Position numbers and translations under genes: made by a program. Source: CAYLPT01 sp964385645 (GTDB lineage: Bacteria; Armatimonadota; Hebobacteria; Hebobacterales; Hebobacteraceae). Taken from it: DNA of 20,315 nt. This document shows positions 1 through 7,600 of the stretch, piece by piece. Position 1 is the stretch's first letter. Every line of letters begins with the position of its first letter. The stretch is taken from assembly GCA_964385645.1 (NCBI GenBank), contig CAYLPT010000200.1:1-20315 (forward strand). Reading direction: 5' to 3'. The notes below the pieces were generated by a model. The model was not told the origin of the DNA, ran no database searches, and saw nothing but the letters and a program-made list of their open reading frames with translations.

Positions 1-10
1 GGTCGCGCGG

Positions 11-166
11 CGCGTTAGGGCCGGCCGCGGAGGTCGGGTGGGCCTGTAGGGGCGGCATTCCAGTGTTTCGGGCCTTCAGGCCCCAGAACCGCTAACCGCG
101 CCGGCCTGGTAGGGCAGGCTCCCAGCCTGTCCGGTCCCGGGCAGACAGGGTGTCCGCCCCACCGGG
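11..166. repeat. Structured intergenic inverted-repeat cluster
   Basis: This non-coding stretch is full of inverted repeats. CGCGTTAG (11-18) can pair with CTAACCGCG (92-100) with one bulged base, and it encloses a GGGCC/GGCCC hairpin at 70-83. A second unit has a 9-bp stem (112-120 with 124-132, one G-T pair, loop CCC), followed by a stem of GGGC plus GACA (139-147) with TGTC plus GCCC (151-159), broken by one mismatch. The second unit is bounded by GGTAGGG and by CCCCACC, which are near-complements. The text 'GGCCTGTAGGGGC' (41-53) resembles 'GGCCTGGTAGGGC' (103-115). I see no convincing coding sequence from 1 to 190. The layout looks like a REP-type dispersed intergenic element, but only other genome copies could prove that. 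Confidence 0.55.
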
Positions 167-190
167 AGAGCCGGCGGCCGGCGGTTCGCC

Positions 191-219
191 TTGACGAGGC
201 CCCGGGGGTCGTATAAACT
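191..219 (+). promoter_or_regulatory. Predicted sigma70-type promoter for the exonuclease operon
   Basis: TTGACG at 191-196 is a near-perfect -35 box. A -10 box can be read as TAAACT (214-219, spacer 17) or TATAAA (212-217, spacer 15). Transcription would start near 226, giving a leader of only about 15 nt before the ATG at 241, with no strong Shine-Dalgarno sequence. Confidence 0.6.
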
Positions 220-240
220 GGGCCGCTCGGGGCCGGATGG

Positions 241-1086
241 ATGGTGTCCAGGGAACTCAAGCTTCGACTCTCGGCGCTGCGGCGCGGACAGGCGCCGTCT
301 GCGCCGCTCTGCGCGGCCGCCGACGCCTCAGGGCTGCATGCGCTGTCCGACCTTCTCCCCGACGGCTCAGTGAGGGAGACCGAGCGGGGGGAGCTCTTGG
401 TCTGCGAGGTGGGGCTGCGGGAGTTGCACGGCGAGGCCGAGCGGATGGTCGCCCGCTATCTCGCGGCCTTCGCGCGGGCGCGGGAGCTGGCGGCGCGGGA
501 GGCGCTGCCGTCGGACCTGGAGCCCCTGCGCGCCGCCTCGGCGGAGAGGACAGCGCTGATAGACACCGAGACCACGGGGCTGCACGGCCGGCCGCTGTTC
601 CTGGTTGGGGCGGCGCGCCTGCGCGGGGGGGACATGGTGGTCACGCAGTACTTCGCGCGGGATTACGCGGAGGAGCCGGCCGTGCTGGCGGCGCTGGGTG
701 AGCTGTTGGGTGAGGTGGGGCTGCTGGTGTCATTCAATGGCAAAGCGTTCGACTGGCCTTTCGTGCGGGACCGGATGGTGTACCACCGGCTGAGGTGCTC
801 GGCCTCGTTCTCGCACGTGGACCTGCTGCACCTGTCGCGGCGGAGGTGGCGGGCGCGGCTGCCGGACTGCCGGCTGCAGACGCTGGAGCGCTATCTCTGC
901 CGGCGGTGGCGGAGCGGCGATATCGCGGGCGCGGAGATCCCGCAGCGCTACCACGACTGGGTGCGCCGACGCGATCCCCGCCTGGTCGCGCCGATCTTCC
1001 ATCACAACCGGCTCGACCTGATCACCATGATGGAGCTGCTGCCCGCGCTGTGCGGCGTGGGCGAGCGGGCCCCGGAGGGAGTGTGA
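241..1086 (+). CDS. YprB-type RNase H-fold 3'-5' exonuclease-like protein
   Basis: This 281-residue protein carries the RNase H-fold DEDD exonuclease signature of the YprB family (RNase_H_2 type). Residues 106-113 read LIDTETTG, with metal-ligand candidates D108 and E110. Residues 164-171 read SFNGKAFD, with D171. HNRLD at 255-259 supplies the final H/D pair. About 100 residues precede the nuclease core and probably form a helical accessory region. The family is thought to act on nucleic acid, but its substrate is not established. ATG 241 lies just after a promoter-like sequence. The stop is one base from the J-domain gene, so the two are almost certainly cotranscribed. The call is family level; catalytic activity is inferred from the intact acidic residues. 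Confidence 0.85.
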   Translation: MVSRELKLRLSALRRGQAPSAPLCAAADASGLHALSDLLPDGSVRETERGELLVCEVGLRELHGEAERMVARYLAAFARARELAAREALPSDLEPLRAASAERTALIDTETTGLHGRPLFLVGAARLRGGDMVVTQYFARDYAEEPAVLAALGELLGEVGLLVSFNGKAFDWPFVRDRMVYHRLRCSASFSHVDLLHLSRRRWRARLPDCRLQTLERYLCRRWRSGDIAGAEIPQRYHDWVRRRDPRLVAPIFHHNRLDLITMMELLPALCGVGERAPEGV

Positions 1087-1087
1087 G

Positions 1088-1981
1088 ATGGCTGAGGAGC
1101 AGGGCGGCGGCGGGCACCGGCCCGTGACCTACTACGACGTGCTCGACCTGGACCGAGACGCGACGGCCGAGGAGATCAAGGCGGCCTACCACCGGCTGGC
1201 CCGCGAGTATCACCCCGACGCGGGCTCCCAGGAGCCGGAGGCGGCGGGGAGGTTCGCGCTCATCAACGAGGCCTACCGGGTGCTGAATGACCCGCAGCGG
1301 CGGCGCCAGTACGACCGGACGCTGCCCAAGAAGAGCTACCCGCTGCGCCACCCCACTCCGCAGAAGATCTGGCGGGAGGCCACCGACGTGGTGCTGATCC
1401 GCTCCGACCGCTTCGGGCCGCTGAACCAGGCGATGCAGGCGGCGGCGCCCATCACCTTGGACGGCGACCTGCTGGTGCTCACCATGCCGGGGAGCGAGCG
1501 CCATCTCGCCGGGCACCTGGAGACCGCCGCCAACCGCAACGCGATCCTGAATGCGCTCGAGCTGGTGGCGGGGAGGCGGCTGAACTACCGCGTCATTGAC
1601 GGCAGCACGGCGGAGGACTGGCAGTCTCTCAAGGCGGCGGAGGCGAAGCGCCACCAGGCGGAGCAGCAGGCCCCGGCGGCCGCGCCGGGGACGGCCAAGC
1701 CGGGCGAGGGGCCGTGGGACGAGGTGATCCAGAGGATCCACCGGAGCTACCAGCAGCTCCCGAAGCGCCAGTACCCGCAGGCGAAGGCGCGCTTTCTCCG
1801 GGAGGCCCTGGGCTGGGTGGCGGCCACCCACGAGGAGCTCCGGTACAGCTCGGAGGCGGACGAGGACGCGCACGAGCGGTCGCTGGCGAGGGCGATGGAG
1901 CGGCTCGGCGCGGTGCTCGACCTGAACCCGGTGCTGGTGGCGTTGTACTACGAGCAACTGCGGCGGACGGGGGACCTCTGA
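1088..1981 (+). CDS. J-domain protein with a DnaA-N-like middle region
   Basis: A 297-residue protein with an N-terminal J-domain at about residues 14-77. It shows the typical YYDVLDL opening, the HPD motif at 42-44 and the NDPQRRRQYDR end of helix IV, so it should stimulate an Hsp70 (DnaK) ATPase. There is no Gly/Phe-rich linker or zinc finger, so it is not a canonical DnaJ. Residues about 90-172 look like a compact alpha/beta domain: an initial helix, a 'DGDLLVLTMP' strand, a helix, and 'LVAGRRLNYRVID'. This recalls DnaA domain I or the tau C-terminal fold, which is inference. A low-complexity Ala/Pro linker (about 183-207) leads to a helical tail. The start is one base after the exonuclease stop, with GGAGG (1074-1078) as ribosome site. 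Confidence 0.85.
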   Translation: MAEEQGGGGHRPVTYYDVLDLDRDATAEEIKAAYHRLAREYHPDAGSQEPEAAGRFALINEAYRVLNDPQRRRQYDRTLPKKSYPLRHPTPQKIWREATDVVLIRSDRFGPLNQAMQAAAPITLDGDLLVLTMPGSERHLAGHLETAANRNAILNALELVAGRRLNYRVIDGSTAEDWQSLKAAEAKRHQAEQQAPAAAPGTAKPGEGPWDEVIQRIHRSYQQLPKRQYPQAKARFLREALGWVAATHEELRYSSEADEDAHERSLARAMERLGAVLDLNPVLVALYYEQLRRTGDL

Positions 1982-1986
1982 GCCCA

Positions 1987-2682
1987 GTGGCGGGACGCCT
2001 CCTCTCCCTGCTGCGCGAACGCCCGGGGCTGATCGTCAGCCTGCCTGCGAACACGCCGGAGCTGGCCCGGGCAGCCGCGGAGGGAGGCGCGGACGCGCTC
2101 AAGGTGCATCTGCGGGTTCGCCACCTGGCCTCCGGGACGCATTTCGGCGACCTCACCGCCGAGCGGCCGCGGCTGGAGGAGGTCCTGGCCGTGGGGCTGC
2201 CAACGGGCATCGTCCCCGGGGCAGGCGACCGCCTGCCCGCGCCGGAGGAGATGGCGACGCTGGGGGCGATGGGGTTCGACTTCTTCGACATGTTCGCACG
2301 CGACATGCCCGCGTGGATGCTCTCCCTGACCGACCTTACCCGGGTGGTGGCGGTAGATGCGCAGGTCGGCGCGGAGGCGCTGTCCGCGCTCGAGGCGGTG
2401 GGGGCAGAGGCGATCGAGGCGGCGGTGGTGCCGCCGGAGGGATACGGGCAGCCGCTGCGGGCGGCGGATGTGGCGACCTACCGGCGGCTGCGGGAGGCGA
2501 CGCGGCTGCCGATCATCGTGCCCACGGAGCGGGCGGTCACGCCCGAGGAGGCGCTGCTGCTCGTGGGCGCGGCCGGGGTGAGCGCGCTGATGATCGGCAG
2601 CATCGTCACCGGCCGGGAGGCCGAGTCGGTGCTGGCGGCGACGCGGCGCTACGCGGCGGCGCTGGCGGCGGCGCAGCCTTGA
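1987..2682 (+). CDS. Unassigned small TIM-barrel protein
   Basis: The 231-residue protein starts at GTG 1987, five bases after the J-domain stop. The open frame continues upstream, but only by overlapping the J-domain gene, so the short start is preferred. The sequence has an alternating beta/alpha pattern: LIVSLPA, GADALKVHLR, LPTGIVPG, GFDFFDMFA, RVVAVDA, AEAIEAAVVPP, LPIIVPTE and 'GVSALMIGSIV'. The last strands resemble the phosphate-binding end of small (beta/alpha)8 enzymes such as NanE, TrpF or HisA relatives, and K40 and H42 lie near the end of strand 2. I do not recognise the exact family and assign no reaction. It is the third gene of a tight operon with an exonuclease and a co-chaperone, which does not reveal a substrate. 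Confidence 0.7.
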   Translation: MAGRLLSLLRERPGLIVSLPANTPELARAAAEGGADALKVHLRVRHLASGTHFGDLTAERPRLEEVLAVGLPTGIVPGAGDRLPAPEEMATLGAMGFDFFDMFARDMPAWMLSLTDLTRVVAVDAQVGAEALSALEAVGAEAIEAAVVPPEGYGQPLRAADVATYRRLREATRLPIIVPTERAVTPEEALLLVGAAGVSALMIGSIVTGREAESVLAATRRYAAALAAAQP

Positions 2683-2707
2683 CACCCCAAGGGTGTTCCT
2701 CTATGCT
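2679..2707 (+). promoter_or_regulatory. Promoter with embedded palindrome, for the ABC exporter
   Basis: A perfect TTGACA (2679-2684) is followed by a 17-base spacer and TATGCT (2702-2707). The -35 box overlaps the TGA stop of the TIM-barrel gene (2680-2682). A perfect inverted repeat, ACACCC (2682-2687) and GGGTGT (2691-2696) with spacer CAA, lies between the two boxes and could be an operator. The promoter covers the alternative GTG at 2693 and so argues for translation from ATG 2747. Confidence 0.7.
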
Positions 2708-2746
2708 CGCTGCCGACGGCCGGGGCGCACCCGGCGCGAGCTGCCC

Positions 2747-4561
2747 ATGGCGCTGATAGGGCTCCTGCTCCAGGTGCTGCGGCCGCAGCGGGGGCGCGTG
2801 GCGGCCCTCATCGGCCTGGTGGGGGCGGCGACGCTCATGGAGATGGCGCTGCCCCTGCTGCTCGGCGCGCTGTTCCAGATACTGTCTCCCGCCGCCGGGC
2901 AGCTCGAGCCGGTCCTGCAGCAGACCAGCAACTGGATCCACCGCTTCATCCCCACCACCCCGCAGGGGCGGCAGAGCGCGCTGCTGGCGCTGGCGGGGGC
3001 GGCGGTCGCGCTGGCGCTGGTGCGGGCGCTGGTGCTGTTCGGGCGCGACTACCTGGGGCAGTACATCGGGGGGCGGGTCCTAGTAGACCTGCGGCTGCGG
3101 TTGTTCGAGCGGCTGCAGGGGCTGTCGCTGTCGTTCTACGAGTCACAGCGGGTGGGGGACCTGATGTCGCGGCTGACCTCCGACGTGGCGCTGGTCCAGC
3201 AGCTCGTCACCGCGGACATGACGGGCTATCTCTCGGCGCCGCCCATCGTGCTGGCGGGCCTGGGGGTCATGTTCGCGGTCAACTGGCAGGTGACGCTGCT
3301 GGTGATCGCCTTCGCGCCGCTGACGGCTTATGCGGTGGCGCGCATGGGCCGGCGCATGAGCCGCCTGACGCGGGGCCAGCAGGAGCGGATCGCGGACCTG
3401 AACGCGCGGCTGCACGAGCGGCTGGCCGCCATCCGGGTGATCCAGTCCTTCGCCCGCGAGGAGTACGAGATCGGCCAGTTCCGGCGGCTGAACGAGAACG
3501 CGTTCGGGGCGCTCATCCGGGTGGCGCGGTTGGCGGCCCTGGCGCCGCAGGTGCTGCAGTTTCTCTCCAGCCTGCCCTTCGTCATCGTGCTCGCCTACGC
3601 GGGGTGGCTGATCATCGGCGAACGGCTCAGCCTGCCGGGCATGGTGCTCTACTTCGCGATGACCCAGCGCGTGGGGGTGCACTTCGTGAAGTTCGGCACC
3701 CTGCACCTGCGGGTAAGCCAGTCGCTGGGCGCCCTGGCACGGGTGCTGGAGGTCATCGGGAGGGAGCCGGACATCCGGGAGGCCCCGGACGCGCGGCCGC
3801 TGCCGCGGGTCCGGGGGCGAGTGGCGCTGCGCGACGTGAGCTTCCGGTATCCGACGGGGGAGGAGGTGCTGCAGCACGTTGACCTCGACATCGCGCCGGG
3901 CGAGGTGGTGGCCCTGGCGGGTCCTTCGGGGGCCGGCAAGACGAGCCTGGTGAACCTGATCATGCGCTTCTATGACCCCACGGAGGGCGTGGTGGAGGTG
4001 GACGGCACTGATGTGCGGGAGGTGACGCTGGCGTCACTGCGGGCCCAGATCGGGCTGGTGCCGCAGGAGACGGTGCTCTTCGGGGGGACGGTGAAGGAGA
4101 ACATCCTGTATGGGCGCCCGGAGGCGAGCGATGGGGAGGTGGAGGCCGCCGCGCGGGCCGCGAACGCGCACGAGTTCATCGCCGCCCTGCCGGGGGGCTA
4201 CGAGGCGGAGGTGGGCGAGCGAGGGGTGAAGCTGTCGGGGGGGCAGCGGCAGCGGATCGCCATCGCGCGGGCGCTGCTCAAGGACCCCCGCATCCTCATC
4301 CTAGACGAGGCGACGAGCTCGCTGGATGCCGAGTCGGAGGCGCTGGTGCAGGAGGCGCTGGAGCGGCTGATGGAGGGGAGGACGACGCTGGTGATCGCGC
4401 ACCGGCTCTCAACCATCCGCAGGGCGGACCGGATCGTGGTGCTGGAGGGGGGCCGGATCGTCGAGTCCGGCCGGCACCAGGAGCTGCTGGCGCGGGGCGG
4501 CGTCTACGCGAGGCTGTACGCCGCGCAGGAAGCCTCCGATGCAGGGGCGAACGTAAGCTGA
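2747..4561 (+). CDS. ABC exporter half-transporter (fused TMD-NBD)
   Basis: This 604-residue type IV (MsbA/LmrA-like) ABC half-transporter should work as a dimer in the inner membrane. The N-terminal half is hydrophobic with the family 'FYESQRVGDLMSRLTSDVALVQQ' coupling region. The nucleotide-binding domain follows from about residue 365: Walker A GPSGAGKT at 392-399, a Q-loop in GLVPQETVLFGG, the LSGGQRQR signature, Walker B ILILDEATSSLD and an H-loop in VIAHRLST, all intact. The frame could open at GTG 2693, but that codon lies between the -35 and -10 boxes of the likely promoter, so ATG 2747 is used. It is a lone gene, so the substrate (lipid, drug or peptide) cannot be told. The gene converges with the activase-like gene that follows. 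Confidence 0.93.
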   Translation: MALIGLLLQVLRPQRGRVAALIGLVGAATLMEMALPLLLGALFQILSPAAGQLEPVLQQTSNWIHRFIPTTPQGRQSALLALAGAAVALALVRALVLFGRDYLGQYIGGRVLVDLRLRLFERLQGLSLSFYESQRVGDLMSRLTSDVALVQQLVTADMTGYLSAPPIVLAGLGVMFAVNWQVTLLVIAFAPLTAYAVARMGRRMSRLTRGQQERIADLNARLHERLAAIRVIQSFAREEYEIGQFRRLNENAFGALIRVARLAALAPQVLQFLSSLPFVIVLAYAGWLIIGERLSLPGMVLYFAMTQRVGVHFVKFGTLHLRVSQSLGALARVLEVIGREPDIREAPDARPLPRVRGRVALRDVSFRYPTGEEVLQHVDLDIAPGEVVALAGPSGAGKTSLVNLIMRFYDPTEGVVEVDGTDVREVTLASLRAQIGLVPQETVLFGGTVKENILYGRPEASDGEVEAAARAANAHEFIAALPGGYEAEVGERGVKLSGGQRQRIAIARALLKDPRILILDEATSSLDAESEALVQEALERLMEGRTTLVIAHRLSTIRRADRIVVLEGGRIVESGRHQELLARGGVYARLYAAQEASDAGANVS

Positions 4562-4589
4562 GGCGGGCAGCGCGCCGGTGCTCCAGCCG

Positions 4590-4605
4590 GGCGGCCGGGG
4601 CCGCC
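4590..4605. terminator. GC hairpin between convergent genes
   Basis: GGCGGCC (4590-4596) and GGCCGCC (4599-4605) form a strong palindrome in the 65-bp gap between the convergent ABC exporter and activase genes. No T-run follows on either strand, so it is at most a Rho-assisted or non-canonical bidirectional terminator. Confidence 0.35.
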
Positions 4606-4626
4606 GCTCCCCCTCGCCCGATCGCG

Positions 4627-7600
4627 CTATCCCTCGCGGTGTGCCGTGGCCCTGGCGGCCGAGGCGCGCGCTGCCCTGCGCTCCTTGACCTGGGACATGA
4701 AGGAGACGATCTTGGCGTCGCGGCCGGCGTCCACGAACCCATCGTAGTCCAGGTTGAGGAAGGGCAGGTTGTCCTCATCGCGCCGGAAGGCCTGGGATAG
4801 CATGGCAACCGCCATGCCCGGCATGCAGTTGAACGGGATGACGTTGACGATGCCGTCCAGCCCGCGGGCGGCGAAGTCGCGCGCCTTGCCCATGCTGCAG
4901 ATGGCCTCCCCGCCGAAGGAGGGGTGGACGTAGCGGGCGCCCTTCTCGATGATCTCATCGGGGCCGATGTCGTCGAGCCCCTCCAGGTAGGGCAGGGTGG
5001 CGTCGTAGAGGCGGTGCTCGTCGCGCATGGCGACGCGGGTGAGCAGGGCCCGGGAGAGGGCCAACTGGAGATCGGGCCAGGCGCGCGTATCCCGCCAGCG
5101 GTCGGCGGCGAGCAGCCCCCCGATCCGCAGCGAGTAGCTGAAGAACTCGCTGGGCGGCGCGAGCCACACCTCCGCGCCGGCGGACTCGAGCTTGCGGATG
5201 ATGTGCTGGTTGGCGCCGTCGTGGATGCGCACGAACCACTCGCCGACCAGCCCGACCAGCGGCCGGGCCTCCCCGTCCTTGCGGGGCACGGCGGCGAACT
5301 CGCGCTGGGCGCGGCGAAGGAGATCGGCGATGGGATCGGTGTGGCGGCCGAGGGCGAAGCGCAGCCGGCCCCGAGCGGTGCGCAGCGCGTCCCGCTGGGC
5401 GGGGATCGCGTGCTCGCACAGTTCCCTCAGGAAGCGCGCGAAGATCTCGTCGCTGCGGCCCGGTTCGGCCTCGTAGGGGCGGGTGTGGAGGCGCATCTTG
5501 TCGAGCATGTCGTGGCCGATCATGGCCGCCCAGGCGACGAGGAGGAAGGCGGCGCCGAGGCCGCCGTCGGCGCTGCGGTTGCCGAGGGTGACGATAGGGA
5601 CATCGCCCAGCCCCAGCTTGTCGAAGATGCGCTTCTGCATCATGTAGTACATGCCGAAGCGGCACGGCCCCTCAGACTGCCCCTGGAAGAAGGCGTCCCG
5701 CGCCGGGTCGAAGTCGGGCGCGCCCGCGCGCTCGAGCATGTCTTGGGTGGTGACGAGCATCGGCAGGCACACGTCCTCGGAGATCGCCCGCCGCGCGAGG
5801 TTCAGCCCCGGGTCCTCCGAGCGCGGCAGCGGCGCGGCCTCGATGCCCCAGGCGCGGAGCGCGGCGGCCATCACCTGGGCCGCGTCGCAGGCGTGTGGGA
5901 TCCACAGCCGGCGGCCGTCCAGGGACAGCAGCGGCGTGTCTGCGGTCCGGATGACCGGCTGCGGGGCGCGCGCCTGCCGGTGCACGGCGGTGTCCGCGAA
6001 GGCCTCCATGCGGGTGATGACCCCCGCGTCCGCGGTGTGCTCGTCAATCTGCATGACGTAGCACGGCTCGCCGATCTCGTCCCGGAAGAAGGGGGTGGCG
6101 AAGGTGTCGGGGCCGCAGGCGAAGTAGGTCAACACGACCGCGCGCAGCCGCGGATCCCTCCGGATGAGGCGCGCGGCGGCGAGCATCTTCTGGAGCTGGG
6201 TCGAGTAGGCGTTGGGCCAGGCGTCGGAGATGTCCTCGCCCTCGAGGGGAAGGAAGTCGAGGGGCAGGGCGAGGATTCCGAGGTCCTGGATTTTGCGCCC
6301 GATGTCCATGTTCACGGCGCGATCGTAGGCGGTGTAGGGGCGTCCGAGGACGACGAAGACCCGCTGGTCCTCCCCGAGCTGCGCGAGGACCTCGCGCCCC
6401 CGCGCCTGCACCTGAGCGCGGAACTTGCTGAGGGCCTGCAGCCCGGCGTCTATGGCGGCCGCGACCTCTCCTTTGTCCTTGCCGAGCTGGGCGCCAAGCT
6501 CGCCCAGGACGCGCCGCAGGTGGCGCTCGCCGCGCCGGAAGAAGAACCGGGGCCGCAGCAGCACGGGCCGCGCGCGCTCCTCCAGCCGGAGCGCGGCGGC
6601 GATGAGCTCCGGCGCGGACATGACATAGGGACAGGTGTGGCTCTGGCGCAAGCGCGGGTTCGGCTGCTCCCGGTCGCACACGCCGGGCAGGAACAGGTAG
6701 TCGAGGTCGCGCTCGAGCAGGTGGGCGACGTGACCGTGGGCGACCTTGAGGGGGAAGCAAGGCTCGCCCGCGACCGAGCTGACGCCCTTGGCGATGATGG
6801 CCTTGTTGGTGGGCTCGGAGGGCACGACGCGCAGCCCGAGGGCCTGGAAGAAGGCGCGAAAGAGGGGGAAGTAGTCGGCGAACATCAGCCCGCGCGGGAT
6901 GCCCACCGTGGGCGCGCCTTCGGGGGCCTCGGCGTCGGCGCCCGCCATGAGCATCTGCTCCCGCTCCGCGAAGAGGTCGGGCAGGCCCTCGCCGAGCCCC
7001 CGCTTGTGCGCGCCGCTGTAGCGCTCGCAGCGGTCGTTGTAGTAGTACTTAGGCCCCCCCTCGAGCTGGAAGACGTTGACGTCGCAGCGGTTGGGGCAGC
7101 CCTTGCACTCGAAGGAGGAGAGCTGGTAGTCGCCGGCGGCGATCCGCTCGAAGCCGCGGAAGCTGCTGCTCTCGGGCCGCTCGCGGTAGGCGATCCAGGC
7201 CGCGCCGATGGCGCCGGTGAGGTGCGGGTGGGGCGGGACGACGATGGGCCGGCCCAGGATAGTCTCGAAGGCCGCCACCATGCCCTGGTTGAAGGCGACC
7301 GCGCCCTGGAAGGCGACCTTGTCGCCGATGCGGCGGTTGGCCACGTTCTTGTTGAGGTAGTTCTTAGCGCTGGCCAGGCAGATCCCCGCGCACAGGTCCT
7401 CGATGGGCACGTTGTTCTGCTGGTAGTAGACGGCCGCCGACTCGGAGAACACGGTGCACTGCCAGTCGAGCTCCGGCGGCCGGCTCGCCCGGAGGGCGGT
7501 GGGGCCGAATTCCGCGATGTCGAGCCCGAGGCGGTCGGCCTGCTTTTCGAGGAAGGCGCCGGTGCCGGCCGCGCAGGCCTTGTTCATCTCGAAGTCCACG

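Noticed and set aside
15..260. Minus-strand 81-codon frame at the left edge
   Set aside because: It covers the palindromic repeats and the promoter of the exonuclease operon, with no domain or ribosome site.
1022..1957. Long minus-strand frame opposite the J-domain gene
   Set aside because: Arg/Leu-rich shadow translation; the plus strand has the HPD motif and a tight operon.
2693..2746. GTG 2693 as the start of the ABC exporter
   Set aside because: The codon lies between the predicted -35 and -10 boxes, so it would not be in the mRNA from that promoter; ATG 2747 begins the first natural membrane segment.
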